From Paenibacillus radicis (ex Xue et al. 2023) (lineage in GTDB: Bacteria > Bacillota > Bacilli > Paenibacillales > NBRC-103111), in the NCBI RefSeq assembly GCF_024722015.1, contig NZ_JANQBD010000024.1, positions 62,001-126,000 on the forward strand: a stretch of 64,000 nt of DNA, written 5' to 3'. The notes below the pieces were generated by a model. The model was not told the origin of the DNA, did not search any database, and worked only from the letters and a program-made list of their open reading frames with translations. Both the position numbers and the translations under genes were made by a program. Shown in pieces: positions 36,234 to 45,387 of the stretch; positions within the stretch are counted from its first letter, which is position 1, and each line of letters starts with the position of its first letter.

Positions 36234-36270
36234 AAAGGGTTTGTTCCTGCAAGCGGACAAATCCTTTTTT
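36234..36270 (+). terminator. Terminator after the module I binding protein
   Basis: AAAGGGTTTGTTC pairs with GGACAAATCCTTT (G-T pairs included), followed by T residues. Confidence 0.8.
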
Positions 36271-36355
36271 TGAGCGTATAATTAGAAGGTATTGGCTATG
36301 TGAGCACGTTTCTATAATTAAGTGACAAACGTGAAGGGTGGAGGCTTGGGACAAC

Positions 36356-37372
36356 ATGAGATTGTTAATTGTAGATGATGAACCGGTAATTCGCAGCGGC
36401 TTGATGATGATGGCGCAAAGCTATGAGCCTAAATTCCAACAAATCGAAACCGCTGTAAACGGTGTTGACGCACTGGAGCGAATTATTCAGTTTGAACCCG
36501 ACCTGCTGCTGACTGATATCCGTATGCCCAAAATGGACGGCTTGGAGCTTTGCCGGAAAGTATATGAAAACTATCCCCATATTCTGATGGTTGTTGTCTC
36601 GGGCTATAGTGATTTTGATTATGCACAAAAATGCCTGTCGTATGGCGTTAAGCACTATTTGCTAAAACCCGTTACACCACCGGATTTACATGATGTATTC
36701 AACATCATCAGGAAATCCCAATCCCAGGGCTATATTCCGGTATCCCTCTATGTGGAGTGGGTTGAACGGATAGAGCACAGTATTTGGTCCCTTCAAGAGG
36801 ACGAAATGGCCAAAATTATGGTTGAGTGGAGAGAGCATTGCTCACATTTATCCGCTCCGCAGTTGAAGGATCAGCTGCAGGATGCAGCAGTACTGCTGCA
36901 AAAGCAGTTTCAAGAGAAGAACCGCCCTCTGAACATTGATCTGGCTGAAGGCTTCAAGGCTTCCGGCAAAGCGGATCTGTTTAAGGAATTTGAGGAACGG
37001 CTGCAAACGGTTTTGACGGATATTATGGCTGTGCGCCGGGGCAACTATAAGGATCCGATGGAGGAAGCCAAGGCTTACATTGACAACAATTTGTCCGTTG
37101 ATATTTCCTTAAAGGAAGTGGCGGATATGATAGGCATTACACCGAATTATTTCAGCACGTTGTTCAAAAAAATGAGCAGTGAAACATTCGTCAGTTACCG
37201 CATTAATAAAAGAATGGACAAGGCCCGTGAGCTGCTGGCCATTCCCCATAAGCGTACTGTGGATATCGCGGCAGAGGTAGGGTATGACGATTACCCGCAT
37301 TTTACAAAAACTTTTAAGAAAATCTTTGGCATTTCGCCGTCCGAATACCGCGCTTCGTTGGGGATCAAATGA
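36356..37372 (+). CDS. Response regulator, REC + AraC-type domain, module I
   Basis: A 338-aa YesN-type regulator. The receiver domain (1-120) has D7, D8 and phosphoacceptor D54 (LLTDIRMPKMDG) and the switch Lys in YLLKPVTPP. A helical linker covers about 130-230. The AraC-type double helix-turn-helix covers about 235-335, with ISLKEVADMIGITPNYFSTL and VGYDDYPHFTKTFKKIFG. I start it at the ATG at 36356, 11 bases after GGAGG. It overlaps the kinase gene by 4 bases. A close paralogue lies at 54614. It probably activates the permease promoter at 41669-41727. Confidence 0.9.
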   Translation: MRLLIVDDEPVIRSGLMMMAQSYEPKFQQIETAVNGVDALERIIQFEPDLLLTDIRMPKMDGLELCRKVYENYPHILMVVVSGYSDFDYAQKCLSYGVKHYLLKPVTPPDLHDVFNIIRKSQSQGYIPVSLYVEWVERIEHSIWSLQEDEMAKIMVEWREHCSHLSAPQLKDQLQDAAVLLQKQFQEKNRPLNIDLAEGFKASGKADLFKEFEERLQTVLTDIMAVRRGNYKDPMEEAKAYIDNNLSVDISLKEVADMIGITPNYFSTLFKKMSSETFVSYRINKRMDKARELLAIPHKRTVDIAAEVGYDDYPHFTKTFKKIFGISPSEYRASLGIK

Positions 37373-39192
37373 AAAAGCTTAATTTATACCCGAAGCTGTT
37401 TCTTTCCTATTTGATTGTCATTATGATTTCTTTGACCAGCGTTGGTATTTTTTCATACTGGACTTCTTCCAGGGAGCTTGACCAAATTGTGGAGAAACAG
37501 CTATCGCAGGTGGTAGGCAATGCAGTACACCATACAGACCTGTATATTCGCAATTATGAGCGGTCTATGGTGTCGTTATTGAATAGTAACTACGTCAAAC
37601 GGTTCATTGATCTCCCCCAGGGAGAAACGGGTTATCCCTATTATGAGCTGCGCAAGCTCATGAAGGAGCTTCTTATTGAGCCTGCATTTGCCCGCAATCC
37701 GGAGATTGCTGATATTTTCATAATAAGCGCTGATAATAATGCAATGTATTTTTATAATGATTCGATCGGCGAATCCTTCAACAAGCAGCAAATTCAACAG
37801 CAGCTGGAATTTTACAGAGCTAATACGGACAGTCAAGGAAGCTTGAGTGTACTTAACCACAGCATCCTGTCAGGACAACAAAATATGATGGTAACCCTTG
37901 TTAGGCAGATTCGCGGACTTTCCTCTACAGAGCCCAAAGGTATTCTTGCAGTCGAATTACGGGCCGCGGAGCTTTCGGAGCTTTGGAAGGGAATTGATTT
38001 GGGGGAGAACGGTTACTTCTTCATAGCAGATGAGAATGGAAAATATGTGTACCACCCGGATAAAAACAAGATAGCTGCAAGCTTACCCGACCAGATTCAA
38101 AGCCAGGTGCTGGAGGCGGGCACTAATGCGTTTGTCGCAGTTATTGACGATAAGCCGCAGATGTTTATGAGCCGCCGCTCTAATTACGGGAATTGGAGGC
38201 TGGTCGTTTCCATGTCGGTGGAGGAGCTGCGCAAACCGAGCGATACCATCCGGACAACGACGATCGTCATCGGCTGTTTAACCTTAGGAATCGCTCTTTG
38301 GCTAGCCTATCGTTTCGGGAGATCTATCACAGGGCCCATACGCATCTTGAAGGGGGCCATGCGTCAGACGGAGCAAGGGAAATGGATCACCATTCCACTG
38401 CCGGAGCATCGCGACGAGATAACAGAGCTGATGAGCCGCTACAATTTGATGGTGACCCGGCTTTCTGAGCTGGTTGATAAGGTGTACCAAGCCGAGCTGA
38501 GTGATCAGAAGAGTCAGATGGAGCGTCAAAAGGCAGAGCTGCAATCATTGCAGCTGCAGATCAACCCTCACTTTTTATACAACACGCTGGAAACGATTGT
38601 TTGTTATGCGGTGATTAGAGACTCGAAGGAAATTTATGAAATCGTCAAAGCGCTTGCCTATATGCTGCGATATTCTGTACAAACCAATTTGGAAGAAATA
38701 ACAGTAGCGAACGAATTAAAGCATGTTATGTTCTATCTTGTGGTGCTCAAGCATCGTATCGGTAGGGAGTTTGATGTGGATGTTGCCATTCATCCCGATT
38801 ATTTGCTTCATAGTATGGTTCGGCTGACGCTGCAGCCGTTGATTGAAAATGCATTTCAGCACGCCTTTGCCGACGGGGTGGAGGATTATCATTATATTCG
38901 AATCGATGCTGGCGAGGATAAGGATACGTTCTGGATTAGCGTCGAGGACAACGGAGTTGGAATTCATGAAGCGAAGCTCGAAGAACTGCGTGAGAAGCTA
39001 GGCACTAACCAGCTTGCTGATAAGGAGAGCGGCTCTTCCCAAGGGATTGGCGGCATTGGGATTGTCAATGTTCACCGAAGAATTCAGATGGTGTTTGGTG
39101 AGCAGTACGGCTTGCAGATTGAGAGTCAAGTGGATAGAGGAACGAAACTGATCATGATCATGCCTGCTTCAGATCAAGGTAAAGAAGGTTGA
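37369..39192 (+). CDS. Sensor histidine kinase, YesM family, module I
   Basis: A 607-aa membrane kinase. Membrane segments lie at about residues 9-31 and 298-316, enclosing an extracellular region that includes a Cache-like FIADENGKYVYHPDKNK segment. HAMP (about 318-370) leads into a helical region and phosphoacceptor His401 (LQLQINPHFLYNTLE). The HATPase region has LTLQPLIENAFQHAF and EDNGVGI. It overlaps the response regulator by 4 bases. It is highly similar to the kinase at 55634 over its whole length. It should report the external sugar, perhaps through the lipoprotein encoded just upstream. Confidence 0.92.
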   Translation: MKKLNLYPKLFLSYLIVIMISLTSVGIFSYWTSSRELDQIVEKQLSQVVGNAVHHTDLYIRNYERSMVSLLNSNYVKRFIDLPQGETGYPYYELRKLMKELLIEPAFARNPEIADIFIISADNNAMYFYNDSIGESFNKQQIQQQLEFYRANTDSQGSLSVLNHSILSGQQNMMVTLVRQIRGLSSTEPKGILAVELRAAELSELWKGIDLGENGYFFIADENGKYVYHPDKNKIAASLPDQIQSQVLEAGTNAFVAVIDDKPQMFMSRRSNYGNWRLVVSMSVEELRKPSDTIRTTTIVIGCLTLGIALWLAYRFGRSITGPIRILKGAMRQTEQGKWITIPLPEHRDEITELMSRYNLMVTRLSELVDKVYQAELSDQKSQMERQKAELQSLQLQINPHFLYNTLETIVCYAVIRDSKEIYEIVKALAYMLRYSVQTNLEEITVANELKHVMFYLVVLKHRIGREFDVDVAIHPDYLLHSMVRLTLQPLIENAFQHAFADGVEDYHYIRIDAGEDKDTFWISVEDNGVGIHEAKLEELREKLGTNQLADKESGSSQGIGGIGIVNVHRRIQMVFGEQYGLQIESQVDRGTKLIMIMPASDQGKEG

Positions 39193-39240
39193 AGGTGGTA
39201 GTCGGTTGAAGGATAGGCTGCTGCTGCGAAGCAAATTTCA

Positions 39241-39302
39241 ATAAAGCGAAACTCAGAATATGCTTACGAAGAAAGATTCGCTAAAGCGAAACTCTTAGGA
39301 GG
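39241..39302 (+). repeat. Hairpin leader element before the fucosidase gene
   Basis: Contains AAAGCGAAACTC, then ATGCTTACGAA (39260-39270), the hairpin TTCGCTAAAGCGAA (39277-39290), then AACTCTTAGGAGG. It matches the leader at 23051-23121 in order and spacing, and its stem ends close to the ribosome binding site. Confidence 0.7.
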
Positions 39303-39309
39303 AATTCCG

Positions 39310-41112
39310 ATGCATGAACAAGAGGATTTAATGGATAATGCGGGACATAGTGGACAAGAAAGCGTGCCCGCACTAACAGTAAGCGCAGATCAAGATGCCC
39401 GAATGGCTTGGTGGCGTGAAGCCAAAGTAGGGCTGTTTATACATTGGGGCTTATATTCGCTTCAGGGGGGCTTTTGGAAAGGGCAGGAGGTACAGGCCTC
39501 CTATGCGGAGCATTTGATGCTCCGGGCCCAAATTCCGGTACGGGAGTATGAAGAAATTGCTGCAGAATTTCGGGCAGAACGCTTTGAAGCGCGGCAGTGG
39601 GCTCGAATGGCGAAGCAGGCTGGGCTCCAATACTTGATATATACAGCAAAGCATCATGATGGCTTCGCCATGTACGATTCGGATGTATCGGACTATAACA
39701 TGGTTCAGCGGACGCCATTCGGACGCGATCCGCTTCGTGAGCTGGCAGATGCATGCCGCGAGGAAGGAGTGAAGCTGTGTATTTATTACTCCCATTCAAT
39801 GGATTGGCATCATCCCGATTCACAGGGAAACATATGGGATTACCCTGCGAATATAGGTGCGTATGATGATGTGGCATCATGGATCGATGATGAAGATAAA
39901 CGCAGCCGATATGAGAATTATTTAAGCAGCTTCGCGCTTCCCCAGGTAAAGGAGCTGTTAGAGAAATACGGACCTATTGGTTTGATGTGGTTTGACTGCG
40001 GTCATAAGCTTACAGCTGAACAGGGGACAGCCTTCGTGGAACAGGTTCGCGGAGTACAACCGGATTGTTTGGTTAATCGCCGCGTGTGGATGGAGCCTTA
40101 TGGGGATTACGGCAATTCATCCGATAATCAGCCGCATGTAAGGGTTCCGCGTGAGGACTGGGAATCCATCGCTACTTTCAACGATTCCTGGGGCTATAAA
40201 GCTACCGATCATAACTGGAAGACATCGGTTGAGGTGCTGCAGCAAATGATTGATGTACTCAGCCAGAACGGCAATTTTGTTATTAATGTTGGACCGACCG
40301 GGGATGGAGCATTTGATCCCAAATCCGTGGAATTGCTGGAACAAATCGGGGCATGGATGCAAATCAACAGTGATGCCGTATACGGTACTCGTAAGAGTCC
40401 GATAGGTAAACCTCCTTGGGGAAGAAGCACGATAAAAGACAATACTTTATACCTTCATATCTTCGAATGGCCTCAGTCCGGGAAGCTGGTTGTACCAGGC
40501 CTAAGGAATGCTGTTCTGAAAGCTTACGCACTAGCAGATACGGAACGTAGGGCATTGCCGGTTCATCGTCAGAACGAAGAGGACATTGTTATCGATGTTC
40601 CGCAGGAGCTGATGGCTTCGACCATTCCGGTGTTTGCCGTTGATTTTGCTGGCGCTTGCGACGCCAGTTCGGTTTCTCTATTGTACACACAGGACTATCC
40701 GAATAGATTCGATGCATTCGATGCTCATATCGCGGGCTCAACTTTACGTTATGACACAGGGAAAAAGGATCATGACAACCTTGTTAATTGGAAAATCTTG
40801 GACGATGAGGCTTCATGGAAATTCCGCAGCAGTGGAATAGGACATTGGAAGGTAGCTTTAGAATATGGAGCGGATGAGCAGGCAGCTGGGGGCAGCTACG
40901 AGCTTTCTGTTTATTCCAGCAGTACAGGAGAGAGGGTAGCTCATATTCTGGGGCAGATTCGCTCTACAGGCGGCTGGTATGACTTTGACGTTGTTGATAT
41001 CGGCAGCCTTAGTATTCCTCATGCAGGAGAGTATGTATTGAAGCTTGGCGCCGCTTCTCTTGAAGGCGATATGTTAATGTGTTTGAAAAGAATCGTACTG
41101 GAACCGAGTTGA
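39310..41112 (+). CDS. Alpha-L-fucosidase, GH29 family
   Basis: A 600-aa glycoside hydrolase. The GH29 catalytic barrel covers about residues 25-360. The conserved substrate-site segments are GLFIHWGLYS (41-50, His45-Trp46) and TAKHHDGFAM (112-121). The nucleophile Asp229 lies in GLMWFDCGH, where the usual WFDG has an extra Cys. Residues 380-600 are a C-terminal beta-sandwich region. No signal peptide is present, so it acts inside the cell on imported fucosylated oligosaccharides. The ATG at 39310 follows AGGAGG. It lies between the module I kinase and permeases and is the best clue that the module imports fucose-containing glycans. Confidence 0.9.
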   Translation: MHEQEDLMDNAGHSGQESVPALTVSADQDARMAWWREAKVGLFIHWGLYSLQGGFWKGQEVQASYAEHLMLRAQIPVREYEEIAAEFRAERFEARQWARMAKQAGLQYLIYTAKHHDGFAMYDSDVSDYNMVQRTPFGRDPLRELADACREEGVKLCIYYSHSMDWHHPDSQGNIWDYPANIGAYDDVASWIDDEDKRSRYENYLSSFALPQVKELLEKYGPIGLMWFDCGHKLTAEQGTAFVEQVRGVQPDCLVNRRVWMEPYGDYGNSSDNQPHVRVPREDWESIATFNDSWGYKATDHNWKTSVEVLQQMIDVLSQNGNFVINVGPTGDGAFDPKSVELLEQIGAWMQINSDAVYGTRKSPIGKPPWGRSTIKDNTLYLHIFEWPQSGKLVVPGLRNAVLKAYALADTERRALPVHRQNEEDIVIDVPQELMASTIPVFAVDFAGACDASSVSLLYTQDYPNRFDAFDAHIAGSTLRYDTGKKDHDNLVNWKILDDEASWKFRSSGIGHWKVALEYGADEQAAGGSYELSVYSSSTGERVAHILGQIRSTGGWYDFDVVDIGSLSIPHAGEYVLKLGAASLEGDMLMCLKRIVLEPS

Positions 41113-41192
41113 AGTTCGGGCTTGCCGTAAAAAATGAGCTGGTCCAAAAGTGTATCAGCGAAGAAGTGCATTCCTAAGCAATGTACAAAGAC

Positions 41193-41235
41193 GCTTCCAA
41201 AACCACTAGGTAAGTGGGGATGGAGGCGTTTTTTA
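41193..41235 (+). terminator. Terminator after the fucosidase gene
   Basis: AGACGCTTCCA pairs with TGGAGGCGTTT, with an inner CCAC/GTGG pairing, followed by a run of T. Confidence 0.8.
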
Positions 41236-41246
41236 ACATCCAAGAG

Positions 41247-41567
41247 AGTTTGAGCGCCTTACAGCACTAAAGTGAGATGTCCTTTCTAATATAAGCTTGC
41301 CAAGGGTGCTCTATTTATTTCGCAAGATGAGCCCTAAAGGATTTTGAACGGAACGGAGAGTTCCGTTATTCCATCAGCCGCATCCAATCTGGGATGATAG
41401 CGGAAGTGGGATTTCCGTTATGTTGGCCGAATTGGACCATGTATGCACAAAATCAGAGTGATAACGGAACTGGCTGTTCCCTTATCACTCTGATTTTTGG
41501 ACTTTTCAGGAGATAAAGGAACAATTACTTCCGCAATTGCCCTTCACTTCCGTAGGTGCAGTACTGG
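41247..41567. repeat. Dispersed structured repeat, copy C with upstream module
   Basis: The longest copy. 41247-41329 matches 18010-18092, and 41326-41567 matches 4452-4690 and 18257-18496. The main hairpin is 41451-41495: AATCAGAGTGATAACGGAAC pairs with the mirrored arm over 20 positions with one mismatch, followed by TTTTT. A second hairpin, AACGGAAC/GTTCCGTT, is perfect (41347-41367). With 41568-41668, where I see nothing else, it fills the gap between the fucosidase terminator and the permease promoter. Confidence 0.88.
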
Positions 41568-41668
41568 CGTGTGTGCGGTCGTAATCACACATCCATCCCT
41601 CCAGATGTACAAACGTAACTCGTACACAAAGCCGGTTTTTTCATTCATTTTCTGTGGCGCTATTGTTG

Positions 41669-41727
41669 AAAAACACATGTACAATTGAAGTTTCTCCATG
41701 GTTTCACCTAGGGGCTCATAGTATGAT
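41669..41727 (+). promoter_or_regulatory. Regulated promoter of module I permeases
   Basis: AAAAACACA (41669-41677), 43 bases, GTATGAT (41721-41727; TATGAT as -10). A middle box, TTTCTCCATGG, begins at 41691. The same elements at the same spacing occur at 50848-50906 and 54504-54562. No good -35 is present, which fits activation by an AraC-type response regulator. Confidence 0.7.
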
Positions 41728-41769
41728 GAGACCATCAAACATTTATGTGGAAAGAAAGGAAAGACAATC

Positions 41770-42726
41770 ATGGCATCAAAAACGGACACTTCAGGACAAG
41801 CTGTATACACTTTTACTTCGAAGAAGGCAAAAAGAGCGTTTGTCATTAAACACTGGCCTTTATATTTGATTTCTATTCCAGGGCTTTTTTATTTTGTCAT
41901 TTTTAAATATATCCCCTTGCTGGGTTCGTCGATTGCTTTTCAAAACTATAACATTTTTAAAGGGGTCACAGGTAGTCCGTGGGTAGGTTTTGAGCATTTT
42001 AAACGGATGTTTGCTTATGAAGAATTCCTCGTCATTCTAAAAAATACATTGCTGATCGGGATGTATGATCTGGTGTTTGCATTTCCCATACCGATTCTGC
42101 TAGCGCTTCTGTTAAATGAAATTCGTTTCAATGGCTATAAAAGAGCTTTACAGACCATCATCTACATGCCGCATTTCCTTTCATGGGTTATTGTCGGCGG
42201 GATTATCATCGGTTTGCTTTCTCCGACTACAGGGATCATTAACCACATACTGGGCTTTTTTAATATTGAACCTATCTATTTTCTCGGGGAAAACAGCTAT
42301 ATTCGTTCGATTCTGATTAGCTCAGGCATTTGGAAGGATAGCGGATGGGGAACAATCATTTATTTGGCTGCTATAGCAGGTATTAATCCGGATCTTTATG
42401 AAGCGGCGGAAATCGATGGAGCAGGCAAGTTTCGTCAGGTGGTATCCATTACACTGCCCACAATTCTTCCTACAATCACAATCTTGTTCCTGCTGCACAT
42501 TGGAAGCTTTTTGGATTTCGGGTTTGAACGGGTTTATGTATTTTTAAATTCGCTTAACAGTGAGAATGGTCAAATCCTGGATACTTACGTGTATCGTGCC
42601 GGTCTTCTGGATCGTCAGTATAGCTATACAACAGCAATCGGACTTTTTAAATCGGTCATTGGTTTATTGCTAATAATGTTTGGTAATGCGCTAAGTAAAA
42701 AAGCAACCGGAAACGGTCTATACTAA
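41770..42726 (+). CDS. Sugar ABC transporter permease (LplB-like), module I
   Basis: A 318-aa CUT1 permease with six predicted membrane segments after a polar 30-residue N-terminus. The EAA loop that contacts the ATPase is visible at about residues 212-231 (YEAAEIDGAGKFRQVVSITL). It is nearly identical in layout to the permease at 50944. It is followed 30 bases later by a second permease; the two form the transmembrane heterodimer. No ATPase gene is present in either module, so a shared MsmX-type ATPase encoded elsewhere probably powers it. Confidence 0.92.
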   Translation: MASKTDTSGQAVYTFTSKKAKRAFVIKHWPLYLISIPGLFYFVIFKYIPLLGSSIAFQNYNIFKGVTGSPWVGFEHFKRMFAYEEFLVILKNTLLIGMYDLVFAFPIPILLALLLNEIRFNGYKRALQTIIYMPHFLSWVIVGGIIIGLLSPTTGIINHILGFFNIEPIYFLGENSYIRSILISSGIWKDSGWGTIIYLAAIAGINPDLYEAAEIDGAGKFRQVVSITLPTILPTITILFLLHIGSFLDFGFERVYVFLNSLNSENGQILDTYVYRAGLLDRQYSYTTAIGLFKSVIGLLLIMFGNALSKKATGNGLY

Positions 42727-42756
42727 CTTAATTTCAGTCAAAAGGGGGCAAGAAAC

Positions 42757-43626
42757 GTGATTTTAACTAAAGGACAGCGCGCGTTCCAGCTATTTAATAT
42801 GGTTTTTCTGCTTGTTATCGGACTCACTATGATTCTTCCAATCATAAATGTGATTGCACAATCTTTCAGCAATGCAGTTTCGATTAACAGCGGATCAGTT
42901 GGGCTTTGGCCTATAGGCTTTACACTTGAAAATTATCATATGATTCTAAAGGATCCCTCCATTTGGATCTCTTTTCGAAACAGTGTCATCATTACCGTGT
43001 TCGGTACATTGATTAATCTGATCGCTACTGCAAGCTTGGCCTATCCATTGTCCCGTGCCGAGTATATTTATAGAAAACCTGCGCTTTTACTTGTGCTGTT
43101 CACAATGATTTTCCATGCGCCGCTTATTCCGAATTATTTGCTCCTGAAAAATCTTCATATGCTCGATACTTTATGGGTACTTATAATTCCAGGCGCCATT
43201 AGTGCCTATAACTTGTTCGTTATGCGGTCTTTCTTCATGAATTTGCCGACGGAGATGTTTGACTCGGCCAAAATGGACGGCTGTGGCGAGTTCCGTATGA
43301 TCTGGAGTGTTGTTCTCCCGTTATCCAAGCCGGTTATGGCGACGATGGGGATCATGTACGCAGTTGGTAACTGGAATATGTATTCTCAAGCGATTTACTA
43401 CATCAGCAGCAGAAATTTGATTCCCCTTCAAGTACGGCTGCGTGAAATAGTAATCACGGACAACTTGGGTTCAGCTGACGTATCATCCGAATTGCTGCTG
43501 TCCGTTTCACCTGAGGGACTCAAGATGGCGGTAATCGTTGTGGCTACAATCCCGATTATGCTGGTGTATCCATTCCTCCAGAAGCATTTCATTAAAGGGA
43601 TGATGGTCGGATCTATCAAATCATAA
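42757..43626 (+). CDS. Sugar ABC transporter permease (LplC/YtcP-like), module I
   Basis: A 289-aa CUT1 permease with six membrane segments. The EAA-type loop is DSAKMDGCGEFRMIWSVVLP at about residues 169-188. The start is GTG at 42757 after AAAGGGGG. It is the partner of the permease just upstream and a close paralogue of the one at 51926. Its stop lies only 16 bases from the end of the convergent AraC-type gene, with no obvious terminator between. Confidence 0.92.
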   Translation: MILTKGQRAFQLFNMVFLLVIGLTMILPIINVIAQSFSNAVSINSGSVGLWPIGFTLENYHMILKDPSIWISFRNSVIITVFGTLINLIATASLAYPLSRAEYIYRKPALLLVLFTMIFHAPLIPNYLLLKNLHMLDTLWVLIIPGAISAYNLFVMRSFFMNLPTEMFDSAKMDGCGEFRMIWSVVLPLSKPVMATMGIMYAVGNWNMYSQAIYYISSRNLIPLQVRLREIVITDNLGSADVSSELLLSVSPEGLKMAVIVVATIPIMLVYPFLQKHFIKGMMVGSIKS

Positions 43627-43642
43627 CTCTAAATAAAATGAA

Positions 43643-45229
43643 TCAGCGCAACAGCAGGTTGACCATAGTTGTAATGATCTGATTTCTCCCTAATGGTGTC
43701 CAACTGGTTTGCAGCCAATTTGGAGTGAAGTAAGTTTTATTATCAGTTACTGCATGTATGGTTTTCCATGAAGGGGTTTGCTGAAGCTTGGATAATACAG
43801 CTTCAACATCCGGATGACCGATGTACTTGCTAATAAAGAGATGCTCGGACTCCATGGGTGGAAATTGCTCCGGTAGTAGTTCATCCCTCATTTTATTAGG
43901 TGGAACGGCGCTGCCTGGATGGAGTCCAAGCTCTGAGTATAGCAGTTCATTTAATGGATGATTGGCCGCACCTTGAATTCTTATCCCCTGGGGTATTATC
44001 TGCAGGAAAGTTATACGTTCATTTCCCATAGCTTTACTTAATTGATTTCGAGCCTCTAAAGTTCTTTCATCTAATTGATGGAACGTTTGGAAGGCTTCTT
44101 TTTCTCGTCCAACGAGTTCGGCAATTTTCATATGTATAGTACGCCAGTCCAGGTGATGATCCAGAATGACTGTAGGGGCGATTTGCTTCAATGACTCGTA
44201 GAGTGGTTGATGAAAATAATCGCCGATAATCAAATCAGGCTTTACAAGCCGCAATTGTTCAAGCTGCGAGGTTAATCTGCGGTTGTATTCGGCATCATCC
44301 ATCCAAGGATATCTGTAGCAATCCACCCCTGCTGCCGCAGGCATTCCGATAGAAGCAAGGTTGTCATGAAAGCAAGTACGAGAGGCTGCAGCTACTTTCA
44401 ACCTTTCTCTTTTGATAAAGAGGGAGGGGGAAATCCCGACAGACTCTTTAAATATTCGGCTAAAATAGTATTCGCTGCCGTATCCGATTGTGACAGCGAC
44501 ATCTTTAATAGAGCAATCCGGCGTTAACCGGCTTTTGGCTTGATTGATGCGAATCGTGTTTAAATAATCAGTCGGATTGCTTCCGGTTTGCCGTTTGAAG
44601 CTGCGGCAGAAGGCATTCGGAGTGAGCTTGGCAATTTCGGCTAGCGTCTCCCGTGTTATTTTCTCATGAAAGTGTTGGTGCATATAAGTGATGCAGGAAT
44701 CAATTCCATTGCTCTGAGTCCCGTCTGAAGGTTCTTGCCGGATACCTCTTGCAATGAGATCGATGAGCGATTGCAGCTGCAAATCCGGGTCTATAAGGTT
44801 CGATACTGTCCGGTTATTTACTGTAGTGTAAAGCTCGTCTATTCTTTGAAGCAGCTGCTTGGCATCCTGAATATATAAACGACCGGCAGGCAGGCTGTGA
44901 AGCAACCCGATTGAGCTCTGAAGCTTCCAGTGATTGTTTCGCTTAGCTGCCGCTACGGTTTCAATAATAATGAGGTAATATTCGAGCTCCTTGCCGCGCG
45001 AAGCCGCCTCCAAGGTCATCCCCGGAGCGAAGTAGAAGAGTTGGAGAGGCTCCACTGAATAAGTGGCATCATTAACGGTCAAAGTCCCTTTCCCTTTCGC
45101 AATGAAACAAAGCATGGGTACAGGAACTGTTCTACGCTGAATGGTAAAGGTATCCAAGCGCTTGAACTTGCGAATGGATGATAGTAAATATAGCGTTCGT
45201 TGCATGTGGGCAGACGATTGAACGGACAA
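43643..45229 (-). CDS. AraC-family regulator fused to a siderophore-binding domain (Btr-like)
   Basis: A 528-aa cytoplasmic regulator. Residues 1-160 form a cupin-like N-terminal region. Residues about 175-275 are an AraC-type double helix-turn-helix (TRETLAEIAKLTPNAFCRSF, GYGSEYYFSRIFKESVGISP). Residues about 285-528 are a FhuD/TroA-type periplasmic-binding-protein fold without a signal peptide (VKPDLIIGDYFHQPLYESLK). This order matches Bacillus Btr (YbbB), which senses ferri-bacillibactin. The start is TTG at 45229 after GAGGAG. It is divergent from a siderophore uptake operon and is likely its activator. Confidence 0.88.
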   Translation of the reverse strand: MSVQSSAHMQRTLYLLSSIRKFKRLDTFTIQRRTVPVPMLCFIAKGKGTLTVNDATYSVEPLQLFYFAPGMTLEAASRGKELEYYLIIIETVAAAKRNNHWKLQSSIGLLHSLPAGRLYIQDAKQLLQRIDELYTTVNNRTVSNLIDPDLQLQSLIDLIARGIRQEPSDGTQSNGIDSCITYMHQHFHEKITRETLAEIAKLTPNAFCRSFKRQTGSNPTDYLNTIRINQAKSRLTPDCSIKDVAVTIGYGSEYYFSRIFKESVGISPSLFIKRERLKVAAASRTCFHDNLASIGMPAAAGVDCYRYPWMDDAEYNRRLTSQLEQLRLVKPDLIIGDYFHQPLYESLKQIAPTVILDHHLDWRTIHMKIAELVGREKEAFQTFHQLDERTLEARNQLSKAMGNERITFLQIIPQGIRIQGAANHPLNELLYSELGLHPGSAVPPNKMRDELLPEQFPPMESEHLFISKYIGHPDVEAVLSKLQQTPSWKTIHAVTDNKTYFTPNWLQTSWTPLGRNQIITTMVNLLLR

Positions 45230-45344
45230 TGCGTTTAGCTCCTCTCCATGGGAATCGTTAGCTCTTTTTTAAGGTAGAATTGTATAACAAAACGGATACT
45301 TCAGGTCATGGACGATAGTTAACCCATGCTTTAAACTATTAGAT

Positions 45345-45363
45345 GATAACAAGAATCATTATC
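45345..45363. promoter_or_regulatory. Fur box
   Basis: GATAACAAGAATCATTATC matches about 15 of 19 positions of the classical Fur site GATAATGATAATCATTATC. It lies 25 bases before the start of the siderophore-binding lipoprotein gene, in the region shared with the divergent Btr-like gene, so iron repression of both is likely. Confidence 0.85.
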
Positions 45364-45387
45364 ATTGTAAAAGGGAGAGAAAGATAC

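Noticed and set aside
39437..39880. 147-codon minus-strand frame within the fucosidase gene
   Set aside because: Antisense to the conserved catalytic barrel; His/Pro-rich composition without a credible start.
41497..41869. Frames on both strands around repeat copy C and the permease promoter
   Set aside because: No ribosome binding sites, overlap with the repeat and with the true permease gene, and no family likeness.
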